NCBI GenBank assembly: GCA_025935655.1
Contig: JAICUV010000014.1
Coordinates: 1-26,443 of the forward strand
Direction: 5' to 3'
DNA length: 26,443 bases
From: Chloroflexota bacterium
Lineage (GTDB): Bacteria > Chloroflexota > Limnocylindria > Limnocylindrales > CSP1-4
A program made the position numbers and the translations under genes. The notes beneath the pieces are model-generated. The model saw nothing but the letters and a program-made list of their open reading frames with translations. It had not been told where the DNA came from and did no database searches. Each line of letters begins with the position of its first letter. Positions within the stretch are counted from its first letter, which is position 1. Of the stretch, positions 16,500 to 22,893 are shown one piece after another.

Positions 16500-16562
16500 C
16501 GGGCGGAGCCGCGCAGGTGTCAAGGGCGATCCCACCACGCGAGGCCGAACGCCGATCTCCCG

Positions 16563-16568
16563 CATGAT
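16563..16568 (+). promoter_or_regulatory. candidate -10 for leaderless cupredoxin gene
   Basis: CATGAT ends exactly 6 nt before the ATG at 16575. No Shine-Dalgarno is present between it and the start, consistent with a leaderless transcript. Confidence 0.4.
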
Positions 16569-16574
16569 GTGCGG

Positions 16575-17138
16575 ATGCAGCCGTCCCGATCGCTGACCGC
16601 CGCCGCGTCGCTCGCCGCGGTCGCGCTCGTCGCTGCCGCCTGTGGTGCCGGTTCGCCGGCGGGCACGCCCGCCATCACGCCCGGCGTGGGGGCCGCGCCC
16701 CGGGACGTCAACATCGTGATGCGCGACTACGGGTACGTGCCGCCGGTCGTGGACCTGGTCCCGGGCGAGACCGTCACGCTCCACGTGATCAACGGCGGAC
16801 TGGAGATCCACGAGGCGGTCCTCGGGAGCCTCGAGGCCCAGCTCGCGTGGGAGTCCGCGGAGGCGGCAACCATCGACCACCCGCCGGGTCCGACGCCCGT
16901 CGTCCCCCAGCCCGAGGGCTTCGATGGCGTGCGCGTCGTGGTCGGGTCGGGCCAGCGCCAGGACGTGACCTGGGTCGTGCCACCGGACGCGACGGCCGCG
17001 GCGAGCGGCTGGTTCGTCGGCTGTCACATCCCCGGCCACTGGCAGAAGGGGATGGTCGTCCCGGTCCGCTTCGTCGGGCCCGGCGGCGTGCCGCTCGGGA
17101 CGCCCGCCGTCCTGCCGTCGAGCTCGCCGGCGGGCTGA
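16575..17138 (+). CDS. cupredoxin-domain lipoprotein
   Basis: 187-residue exported copper protein. A signal peptide ends at the lipobox VAAAC (Cys23), followed by a Gly/Pro-rich linker and a plastocyanin-like fold from about 43. The type-1 copper ligands are His79 (LEIHEAV), Cys150, His155 and Met160 (CHIPGHWQKGM), the spacing used in multicopper and nitrosocyanin-like cupredoxins. It is attached to the outer face of the membrane. It could carry electrons to the oxidase in this window or store or sense copper; the first is attractive because two oxidase subunits also bear cupredoxin domains. The ATG at 16575 yields a proper signal peptide. It lies 143 nt ahead of the ferredoxin gene. Confidence 0.85.
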   Translation: MQPSRSLTAAASLAAVALVAAACGAGSPAGTPAITPGVGAAPRDVNIVMRDYGYVPPVVDLVPGETVTLHVINGGLEIHEAVLGSLEAQLAWESAEAATIDHPPGPTPVVPQPEGFDGVRVVVGSGQRQDVTWVVPPDATAAASGWFVGCHIPGHWQKGMVVPVRFVGPGGVPLGTPAVLPSSSPAG

Positions 17139-17214
17139 GCGGGCCGCCCCGGACGGGCCGTTCGGCCGGGGTGGATCGTGCCCCTCCGTGCAGCCTCCGG
17201 GCCGTGCTCGGTGG

Positions 17215-17220
17215 TATGGT
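17215..17220 (+). promoter_or_regulatory. candidate -10 of the ferredoxin gene
   Basis: TATGGT within GGTGGTATGGTTCGG, about 61 nt before the ATG. It would give a leader of about 55 nt that contains the AGGAGA ribosome site at 17267-17272. No clear -35 box. Confidence 0.38.
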
Positions 17221-17281
17221 TCGGACGGTGCGCGGGAGCCCGCGCCTCCCGTCAGCTGCACTTCCAGGAGAGCTTCCGACC

Positions 17282-17569
17282 ATGGCGTACGTCATCGCCG
17301 AACCCTGTGTCGACGTGATGGACCTCTCGTGTGTGTCCGTCTGCCCCGTGGACTGCATCCACTACGACGAGGGGACCGATCGGAAGCTGTTCATCGACCC
17401 CAACGAGTGCATCGACTGCGGCGCGTGCGAGCCCGAGTGCCCGGTCAACGCGATCTTCCCGGAGGAGAGCCTCCCGGCCGAGTGGGCCCAGTACACCCAG
17501 GTCGACGCGCTGTGGTTCAACGACAAGGCCGCGGCCCGCGCGCTCGTGGACGAGATCAAGCCCGCCTGA
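17282..17569 (+). CDS. fdxA: 7Fe ferredoxin (3Fe-4S/4Fe-4S)
   Basis: 95-residue soluble electron carrier of the FdxA type. The opening MAYVIAEPCVDVMD is nearly that of mycobacterial and Azotobacter 7Fe ferredoxins. Cys9, Cys17 and Cys53 fit the 3Fe-4S cluster; Cys21, Cys43, Cys46 and Cys49 the 4Fe-4S cluster; Cys25 is the conserved free cysteine. Length is a little under the usual 105-110. It shuttles low-potential electrons in the cytoplasm; the redox partners are unknown and none is encoded next to it. AGGAGA lies 9 nt before the ATG, and a strong terminator follows, so it is probably a single-gene transcript. Confidence 0.95.
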   Translation: MAYVIAEPCVDVMDLSCVSVCPVDCIHYDEGTDRKLFIDPNECIDCGACEPECPVNAIFPEESLPAEWAQYTQVDALWFNDKAAARALVDEIKPA

Positions 17570-17609
17570 CCCGCCCGCGGCCGCGATCGGCCGCCCGGTT
17601 CACGGCCAG

Positions 17610-17638
17610 ACGGCCCCGCCAGGCGCGGGGCCGTTTCC
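17610..17638 (+). terminator. Rho-independent terminator after fdxA
   Basis: 10-bp stem ACGGCCCCGC (17610-17619) / GCGGGGCCGT (17625-17634), 5-nt loop, short T-rich tail. It begins 40 nt after the ferredoxin stop and ends before the next promoter. Confidence 0.8.
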
Positions 17639-17660
17639 ATGCCCGGCGCCGCGTCGCCCG

Positions 17661-17666
17661 TAGACT
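17661..17666 (+). promoter_or_regulatory. candidate -10 for leaderless binding-protein gene
   Basis: TAGACT ends exactly 6 nt before the GTG at 17673, and follows directly on the fdxA terminator, so a promoter is needed here. No Shine-Dalgarno lies between it and the start codon. Confidence 0.48.
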
Positions 17667-17672
17667 GGTGAC

Positions 17673-18599
17673 GTGCGTATCGTCTCCCTCCTGCCGTCGG
17701 CGACCGAGATCGTGTTCGCGCTCGGGCTGGGCGACGAGCTGGTGGGCGTGACCCACGAGTGCGACTACCCGCCCGAGGCGCGGTCGATCCCCGTGGTGAC
17801 CCGCAGCGTGCACGAGCTGGCCGGTGCCTCGTCGCAGCACATTCACGACCTCGTCGAGGAGTCGATGCGCACCCGACGCGCGCTGTACGAGCTGGACGAG
17901 GCCGCGCTCGCCGCGGCCGCACCCGACCTCATCCTGACCCAGGAGCTGTGCCGGGTCTGCGCGGTGGGCTACGAGCAGGTCAACGAGGTCGCGCGCCGGC
18001 TGGAGGGTGAGGTCACGGTCCTCAGCCTCGAGCCCGTCTCCGTGGAGGGGATCTTCAACGCGATCCAGGCGGTGGGCGCCATGACCGAGGCCGAGGACGC
18101 CGCGCTGGACGTGGTCGAGGACCTCCGCGAGCGGCTGCGACACGTGAACGAGATCGTCGGCGGCCGGCGTGACGGCGGCTTCCGGCCGCCCCGCGTCGCC
18201 GCGATCGAATGGCTCGATCCGCCGTTCGCCTGCGGGCACTGGGTGCCCGAGCAGGTCCGTCTCGCCGGTGGCTGGGAGCTGCTGGGCGTGGAGGGTGGCC
18301 GGAGCGTCGAGACGACCTGGGCCGCGGTCCGCGAGGTGGACCCCGAGATCCTCGTCCTGATGCCGTGCGGCTTCGACCTCGCGCGCACGATCGAGGAGTG
18401 GGAGCGCCTCCCCCGGCCGGAGGGCTGGGACGAGCTGCGAGCCGTCCGCGAGGGGCGCGTCTTCGCGACCGACGGGTCGGCGTACTTCTCGCGGCCTGGC
18501 CCGCGGGTCATGGACGGCATCGAGCTGCTCGCCGAGCTCATCGACCCCGCGGCGTTCGACGGCGTGTCGCCGGACGGCAGCTGGGCCCGGATCGGCTGA
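17673..18599 (+). CDS. cobalamin-binding-like protein (BtuF/periplasmic-binding fold, no signal peptide)
   Basis: 308-residue protein of the vitamin B12/iron-siderophore binding fold (COG0614 type). It opens directly with the first strand, RIVSLLPSATEIVFALGLG, then GVTHECDYP, and later PDLILTQELCRVCAVGYEQV, VLSLEP, RVAAIEWLDPPFACGHWVPE and EILVLMPCGFD, all found in the group annotated as cobalamin-binding protein. There is no signal peptide, so unlike BtuF it would stay in the cytoplasm; such leaderless versions are widespread and their role is unclear. No ABC permease or ATPase of the BtuCD type lies next to it. GTG start at 17673; the next gene begins 16 nt after its stop, so the two are probably co-transcribed. 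Confidence 0.85.
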   Translation: MRIVSLLPSATEIVFALGLGDELVGVTHECDYPPEARSIPVVTRSVHELAGASSQHIHDLVEESMRTRRALYELDEAALAAAAPDLILTQELCRVCAVGYEQVNEVARRLEGEVTVLSLEPVSVEGIFNAIQAVGAMTEAEDAALDVVEDLRERLRHVNEIVGGRRDGGFRPPRVAAIEWLDPPFACGHWVPEQVRLAGGWELLGVEGGRSVETTWAAVREVDPEILVLMPCGFDLARTIEEWERLPRPEGWDELRAVREGRVFATDGSAYFSRPGPRVMDGIELLAELIDPAAFDGVSPDGSWARIG

Positions 18600-18615
18600 C
18601 CGGCCGCTCGTCCAG

Positions 18616-19482
18616 ATGCCCTTCCGCGAGCGCTTCGACTGCCTGTGGTGCGGCACGGCCCACGCCGTCCGCTCGCCGGCGGACCTCGAGGGCTGGGCCC
18701 AGCTGTGCCCGGCCTGCTTGGGCAAGGCGGGGACGAACCCCTTCCTCCGCAACCGCCTGCGGACGGCGCTCGGCGAGCGAGGGAGGGGAGCCGGAAGCAC
18801 CACCGTCGCCGTCGACGCGCCGCCCCCTGGCGTCGAGGCAGCCGACGCCGCCCGGCAGGCGCCCGCGACCCGGGCCCGGGCGTCGCGGACCCCCCAGCCC
18901 GCCTTTCCGGACGACTGGTTCCTGCGCCGCGGGCCGTTCGAGCGCGGCGCCATCCACGACACGGCGTGGGCGGCGGAGCTCGACGTCGTGACCCGCTGGC
19001 TCGACGGCCTCTCGCTCGGCGGCCGGATCGACGAGCCCGCCGCCGGGACCGGGTTCTTCTCCCCGCTGCTCGCGGACAAGGGCGAGCTCCACGCGAGCGA
19101 CGAGGACGCGGCCGCGCTCGACGTCGCGCGCGAGCGCCTCGTCGCGCACCGGCTCCTCGCCCACCTCCACGTCGCGGACCCGTGGGCGCCGCCCGGGGAT
19201 GGCCCGGCCGACGCGGTCGTCGCGAGCTTCCTCACCGGGCGGGTGCGCGGGGCCGGCCTGGATGGGGCCATCGCCTCGCTGCGGGCCCGCCTCCGGCCCT
19301 CCGGGCGCCTCGCGCTCGTCGACCTGCGGCCCGACGACGCGGGCGGTCCGCCGCCCGGGATCGCGTGGACCTGGCACGACCCCGCGATCCTCGAGGCGGC
19401 GCTCGCCCGGGCGGGCTTCTCCGGCATCGAGTCGACGCGCACGGGCCGGTTCTTCCTCCTCGTGACCGCCGAGGCCGGCTGA
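18616..19482 (+). CDS. zinc-ribbon plus class I SAM-dependent methyltransferase
   Basis: 288-residue two-part protein. The N-terminal 40 residues carry a C4 ribbon (Cys9, Cys12, Cys31, Cys34; CLWCG and CPACLG). A disordered Ala/Pro-rich linker (about 55-97) follows, then a Rossmann methyltransferase domain. SAM-binding motif I reads DEPAAGTGFF (139-148), and a later LRPSGRLALVDLR matches motif IV/V. The substrate is unknown; the zinc ribbon suggests nucleic acid, tRNA or protein binding, but this is inference. It is 16 nt downstream of the cobalamin-binding-like gene and 32 nt upstream of proC. The proC spacer has its own promoter-like hexamer. Confidence 0.8.
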   Translation: MPFRERFDCLWCGTAHAVRSPADLEGWAQLCPACLGKAGTNPFLRNRLRTALGERGRGAGSTTVAVDAPPPGVEAADAARQAPATRARASRTPQPAFPDDWFLRRGPFERGAIHDTAWAAELDVVTRWLDGLSLGGRIDEPAAGTGFFSPLLADKGELHASDEDAAALDVARERLVAHRLLAHLHVADPWAPPGDGPADAVVASFLTGRVRGAGLDGAIASLRARLRPSGRLALVDLRPDDAGGPPPGIAWTWHDPAILEAALARAGFSGIESTRTGRFFLLVTAEAG

Positions 19483-19500
19483 GCGCCGGAACCCCGGTGG

Positions 19501-19506
19501 TATCCT
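19501..19506 (+). promoter_or_regulatory. candidate -10 of proC
   Basis: TATCCT within GGTGGTATCCTCCGG, 8 nt before the proC ATG, so any transcript would have almost no leader. A TCCTCC stretch overlaps it but there is no Shine-Dalgarno. Confidence 0.38.
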
Positions 19507-19514
19507 CCGGCGCG

Positions 19515-20378
19515 ATGTCCTCCCTGACGAACCGCACGATCGCGACGGTCGGTTCCGGCGTGATGGCCGAGGCGATGATCGCGGGCTTCCTCCGGGCGAA
19601 CCTGGTGGGACCCTCGCAGATCGTCGCGAGCCACCCGCGCGCCGAGCGGCGGGCTGCCCTCGAGGCGACGCACGGGATCCGCGTCGTGGCCTCGAACGTC
19701 GAGGCGATCGATGGCGCGGACGTCATCCTGCTGGCCGTCAAGCCCCAGATGCTGGCGAAGGTCGGACGCGAGATCGGTCCCCGCCTTCGGACGGGGCAGC
19801 TGGTGCTGTCCGTGCTCGCCGGTCCCACGACCAAGGCGCTGACCGCCGCCCTGGGCCACGACCAGGTCGTGCGGGCGATGCCCAACACGCCCGCGCGGAT
19901 CGGCAATGGCATGACGGTCTGGTTCGCGACGGAGGCGACGACCGCAGGCCAGCGGTCGCAGGCCAAGGCGCTGCTCGGCGCGCTCGGGGCGGAGCTCGAG
20001 GTCGAGGACGAGAAGTGGGTCGCGATGGCGACCGCGGTCTCCGGCACGGGCCCCGCGTACGTGTTCCTCGTGATGGAGGCACTGATCGACGCGGCCGTCC
20101 ACATCGGCTTCCCGCGCCACATCGCGCACGACCTGGTGATCGAGACGCTCGAGGGCAGCACGCGGTTCGCCAAGCAGTCCGGCGATCACCCGGCCGTCCT
20201 GCGCAACGCCGTGACGTCGCCGGCGGGGACGTCCGCGGCCGCGATCCACGAGCTGGAGTCCGGGCGGCTGCGCACGGTGCTCTCCGAGGCGGTCTGGGCG
20301 GCGTTCCGCCGGACCGTGGAGCTCGGCGACCAGATGGACGCGCAGCTCACCACGCCGCGGCCGCCCGCGGACGAGTAA
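19515..20378 (+). CDS. proC: pyrroline-5-carboxylate reductase
   Basis: 287-residue enzyme for the last step of proline synthesis, reducing 1-pyrroline-5-carboxylate with NAD(P)H. The dinucleotide-binding loop is GSGVMAEAM (13-21). Further family marks are LLAVKPQML, RAMPNTPARIGNG, ATAVSGTGPAYVF at the domain hinge, and NAVTSPAGTSAAAIHELESG in the C-terminal dimerisation domain. The enzyme is cytoplasmic. The ATG at 19515 gives the standard N-terminus. Other proline-synthesis genes are not in view, but proline dehydrogenase lies about 1.2 kb away. Confidence 0.96.
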   Translation: MSSLTNRTIATVGSGVMAEAMIAGFLRANLVGPSQIVASHPRAERRAALEATHGIRVVASNVEAIDGADVILLAVKPQMLAKVGREIGPRLRTGQLVLSVLAGPTTKALTAALGHDQVVRAMPNTPARIGNGMTVWFATEATTAGQRSQAKALLGALGAELEVEDEKWVAMATAVSGTGPAYVFLVMEALIDAAVHIGFPRHIAHDLVIETLEGSTRFAKQSGDHPAVLRNAVTSPAGTSAAAIHELESGRLRTVLSEAVWAAFRRTVELGDQMDAQLTTPRPPADE

Positions 20379-20480
20379 CGGCCGGCGCCTCGGCCCCCGG
20401 CTCCCGAGCCTCGCCCCTGGCTCCCGGGCCACGGCCCCGGGTCCTGGCCCAGGCCCGGCCCCGGGCTCCCGGCCTGGGCC

Positions 20481-20601
20481 CGGCCCCGCCCCGACTCCCG
20501 CGCCGCGGCTCGGGGCCCCCGGCTCCCGGCTTCGCCCCCGGCTCTCGGGCGCGGCCCCGCCCCCGACTCCCGCGCCTCGGCTCGGGGCCCCCGGCTCCCG
20601 G
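20481..20601. repeat. GC-rich direct repeat, two near-identical copies of about 50 bp
   Basis: The unit beginning CGGCCCCGCC and ending CCCCCGGCTCCCGG occurs at 20481-20529 and 20552-20601, differing by one inserted C and one substitution. It sits in a wholly non-coding stretch (20379-20634) built from GGCTCCCG-type words. Open frames across it translate to Pro/Ala/Arg/Gly-rich low complexity and are not genes. It probably arises by slippage or local duplication. Confidence 0.8.
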
Positions 20602-20634
20602 GTCCCGCCTCGGCCCCTCCCCGCGAGCTGGCTA

Positions 20635-20780
20635 TTCGGTGGGCGACTCTACGGTTCCGTCGCGCGTCGTTTCATGCGTCCGGCGACTCATTCGTTCCGT
20701 CCACGGGGCCGTTGACGGAACAGCCCAGTCTCCCAGCGACTGAACCGTTGCGGCGCGGAACCGTAGAGTCGGTAGCGGAA
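20635..20780. repeat. 146-bp imperfect palindrome built from four GACT-N5-GTTCCG units
   Basis: The element is symmetric about 20707/20708. The outer arms are a perfect 16-bp inverted repeat (20644-20659 / 20756-20771, core GACTCTACGGTTCCG), with weaker pairing outward through ATTC. The centre is a hairpin TTCCGTCCACGG / CCGTTGACGGAA (20695-20720) with one mismatch and a 2-nt loop. Each arm has a second copy of the unit (20685-20699 plus; 20716-20730 minus), also symmetric. It is visibly less GC-rich than its flanks. No ORF in it is credible. It lies between proC and a small membrane protein gene and resembles a REP/MITE-like mobile palindrome or a multi-site operator. Confidence 0.85.
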
Positions 20781-20935
20781 TAACGGTTGCGTCGCCGGGC
20801 CCGCAGGACGCGGGCGAACGCGCCGGGGGGACCCCACGAGACGGCGCGCGACGGGCCCACCGCCGCGCGACCGGCCTCCGGCCGGCCGACGGGCCTCCGC
20901 GCGCGCGCCGGTGAGGCGCACGAGACCCACCGCGA

Positions 20936-21406
20936 CTACCCGCCGATCCGCCGCGTCGACGCGGCCTGCAGCTGCGTCTCGAGCGTCGCCACCTTCGACA
21001 GCAGCTGGTTGAGCGCCGCGTCCTGGGCGGCGAGGTGCTGCTGGATCTGCTCGGCCTCGTGGAACGTCGCCTCGGCGTCCTTGTAGGTCATCTCGGATCG
21101 GCGGTCGGCGGCCTGGCCGATGATGTTCTGCCCGACCATGATCACGCTCAGCATCACCAGCTGGATGAGCGTCTGGCTGATCCAGGTGACGATCGCGAGC
21201 ACGCTCCCGGACGCGAGCGCCGAGGGCAGCGCGACCAAGGCGAGCCCTGTGAACACGTAGGCGCACCACATCGTGCCCACGACCTTGGTGACCACGAGCG
21301 CGATGCGCCCGTTGACGCCCGAGACCATCCCCGCCACCGTCGGCGGCCCGGCCTTGCGGCGGGTCTCGATGCGCGGGCTCGGCGTGTGCTGGAAGCTGAC
21401 CGCCAT
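20936..21406 (-). CDS. small membrane protein with C-terminal coiled coil
   Basis: 156-residue protein with two hydrophobic spans (about 43-64 and 68-95), then MVGQNIIGQAADRRSE and a long amphipathic helix (about 105-150, AEATFHEAEQIQQHLAAQD) likely to form a coiled coil in the cytoplasm. The layout and the xxGQNxxxxxxDRR turn resemble DUF1003 and low-affinity iron permease-like proteins, but I cannot assign a function. GGAG lies 6 nt before the ATG at 21406, and a TAGATT hexamer (21463-21458, minus) may be its -10. It is divergent from the proline dehydrogenase gene, with which it shares a 138-base promoter gap. Confidence 0.75.
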   Translation of the reverse strand: MAVSFQHTPSPRIETRRKAGPPTVAGMVSGVNGRIALVVTKVVGTMWCAYVFTGLALVALPSALASGSVLAIVTWISQTLIQLVMLSVIMVGQNIIGQAADRRSEMTYKDAEATFHEAEQIQQHLAAQDAALNQLLSKVATLETQLQAASTRRIGG

Positions 21407-21500
21407 GGCATCTCCAACTGGCCCGGCCGCCCGGATCGGCGGGACCGGATGGCCCGGAATCTACCGGCCGTGCCTCCCTGTCGAGCCGGGGTCGGGACGT

Positions 21501-21506
21501 TATCCT
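21501..21506 (+). promoter_or_regulatory. candidate -10 of the proline dehydrogenase gene
   Basis: TATCCT about 38 nt before the ATG, giving a short leader with an AGAAAGG ribosome site. It is the same hexamer as that before proC. Confidence 0.4.
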
Positions 21507-21544
21507 CGCGCTCAGGCCCACCCTCCAGCCGCAGAAAGGCACCC

Positions 21545-22519
21545 ATGCCCGACCGATCCGCCGTCAACGAGTTCGCCGAGCGCGCGATGCGCTCCGCGCT
21601 CCTGACGCTGTCCCACCGCAAGGCGCTCGGCCGGCTGGCGACCAGGCTTCCCGTCACGCGTCCCATGGTCCGCCGGTTCGTCGCGGGCGAGACGCTGGAC
21701 GAGGCACTGCCCGCGATCGAGCGGCTCCACGAGCAGGGGATGGGCACGACCGTCGACGTGCTGGGCGAGTCCGTCACGGCCGAGGCGGACGCCCGCGCGG
21801 CGTGCGCCCGCTACCTCGCGGTGCTCGACGCCCTGCCGGCCCGGGGCCTGGACCGAAACGTCAGCCTCAAGCCGAGCCAGATGGGCGCGAAGATCGACGA
21901 GGCGCTGGCGCGCGAGAACATCGGGGCGGTCGTCGCCAAGGCGGTCGAGACCGGCGCCTTCGTCCGGATCGACATGGAGGACCACCCGTACACCGATCGC
22001 ACGCTCGCGCTCTGGCGCGAGCTCCGGCCCGCGGACCGCTCGAGCGGCGCGGACGTGGGGATCGTGATCCAGGCGGCGCTCCGCCGCAGCGAACGCGACA
22101 TCGAGGAGATCATCGCCGAGGGCGGCCGCGTGCGGCTGTGCAAGGGGGCCTACAAGGAGCCCGAGTCGGTCGCGTTCCAGGACAAGGCGGAGGTCGACGA
22201 GGCGTACGAGCGGCTGATGCTGCGGCTGCTCCGTGCAGGGACCTACCCGGCGATCGCCACCCACGACGTGCGGCTGATCAAGCGCGCGATCGAGGTCGCC
22301 ACCGCGGAGGGGATCGCCCGCGACTCGTTCGAGTTCCAGATGCTCTACGGCGTGCGGCGGGACCTCCAGGAGCAGCTGGCCGGCGCCGGCTGGCGCGTCC
22401 GGGTCTACGTCCCGTTCGGCGGGCAGTGGTACCCGTACTTCATGCGCCGCCTCGCCGAGCGTCCCGCCAACGTGTCATTCCTGCTGCGCAACCTGTGGCG
22501 GGAGCGCGGGCGGGCCTGA
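21545..22519 (+). CDS. proline dehydrogenase (monofunctional PRODH)
   Basis: 324-residue FAD enzyme oxidising L-proline to 1-pyrroline-5-carboxylate, passing electrons to the quinone pool. It is the stand-alone (PutB-like) form, not the long PutA fusion. Barrel motifs in order: VSLKPSQMG (106-114), RIDMEDHPYTD (141-151), RLCKGAYKEP (197-206), ATHD (238-241), FEFQMLYGV (262-270), YVPFG (288-292), and the substrate-binding helix YFMRRLAERPAN (298-309). No P5C dehydrogenase gene is adjacent. The ATG at 21545 has AGAAAGG 7 nt upstream. A regulator could act on the shared divergent spacer, but none is encoded beside it. Confidence 0.95.
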   Translation: MPDRSAVNEFAERAMRSALLTLSHRKALGRLATRLPVTRPMVRRFVAGETLDEALPAIERLHEQGMGTTVDVLGESVTAEADARAACARYLAVLDALPARGLDRNVSLKPSQMGAKIDEALARENIGAVVAKAVETGAFVRIDMEDHPYTDRTLALWRELRPADRSSGADVGIVIQAALRRSERDIEEIIAEGGRVRLCKGAYKEPESVAFQDKAEVDEAYERLMLRLLRAGTYPAIATHDVRLIKRAIEVATAEGIARDSFEFQMLYGVRRDLQEQLAGAGWRVRVYVPFGGQWYPYFMRRLAERPANVSFLLRNLWRERGRA

Positions 22520-22570
22520 CCGCCGCGGCTCGACGACGCGCCGAGCCAGGCTCGCCCGGTGCCCCGGGAA

Positions 22571-22600
22571 TCAGAAGAGCCGCCGGTCGCCCGGCGGCTC
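22571..22600 (-). terminator. terminator downstream of the small ORF at 22630
   Basis: 10-bp perfect stem GAGCCGCCGG (22577-22586) / CCGGCGGCTC (22591-22600) with a 4-nt loop. Read on the minus strand it is followed by TTCTGATT, so it best serves the small minus-strand gene that ends at 22630. It may also stop plus-strand readthrough from proline dehydrogenase. The rest of 22520-22629 is empty. Confidence 0.7.
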
Positions 22601-22629
22601 GTCAGCGTGACAGTGGTTCCTGCTGGCTG

Positions 22630-22731
22630 CTACCAGCGGATCGAGCGATCGGCCACGAAGCCCGCGACGAGCGCTGCCGACCCGAGGAACATGACGGCAC
22701 GGGTCACGTACCACTTGAGGTTCGACTTCAT
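22630..22731 (-). CDS. putative small single-span membrane protein, DRSIRW family
   Basis: 33-residue ORF. A basic/aromatic N-terminus (MKSNLKWYVTR) is followed by one hydrophobic span (AVMFLGSAALVAGFV) and the ending ADRSIRW-TAG, matching the ORF at 12123-12230 in layout and exactly in the last six residues. AGGGGA lies 7 nt before the ATG and a terminator 30 nt after the stop, so it looks like a complete one-gene unit. The Asp and Arg codons of the motif differ synonymously between copies (GAC/GAT, CGT/CGC), as expected for conserved protein. It lies downstream of the histidine kinase gene on the same strand. Function unknown. Confidence 0.65.
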   Translation of the reverse strand: MKSNLKWYVTRAVMFLGSAALVAGFVADRSIRW

Positions 22732-22823
22732 CCCGGTCCCCTGAACAGTGCCGGCGAGGTGGGCCCCCCGCCTGGAGGACCACGAACGTATTCCTGCACC
22801 CGGGCGACCGGTTATGACCCATA

Positions 22824-22835
22824 GGTACCGGTACC
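22824..22835. promoter_or_regulatory. 12-bp palindrome GGTACCGGTACC
   Basis: Perfect palindrome of two GGTACC words in the gap between the histidine kinase end (22894) and the small ORF start (22731). The surrounding 60 bases are lower in GC and contain TTAAGG and TATGGG (minus strand) that could serve as weak promoter boxes with this palindrome between them. It may be an operator for the small gene; this is a guess from position. Confidence 0.3.
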
Positions 22836-22893
22836 GCGTCGCCTTAAGTAGGTGGTGGTGCGGCGCCGCAACGTTCGCCGCACGGGCGGCGGC

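Noticed and set aside
17639..17672. Cobalamin riboswitch ahead of the cobalamin-binding-like gene
   Set aside because: Only about 33 bases separate the fdxA terminator from the start codon, too short for a B12 riboswitch.
17556..20432. Minus-strand ORF of 958 codons spanning four plus-strand genes
   Set aside because: No domain, skewed composition, and it overlaps proC and others with clear motifs.
20015..20743. ORF running from proC through the GC-rich repeats into the palindrome
   Set aside because: An out-of-frame shadow of proC that continues into Pro/Ala/Arg repeat translation; no start signal.
20672..20860. Similar peptides encoded on both strands of the palindrome (YS..DSTVP motif)
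   Set aside because: The similarity follows from the inverted repeat itself; no ribosome site or coding bias supports a protein.
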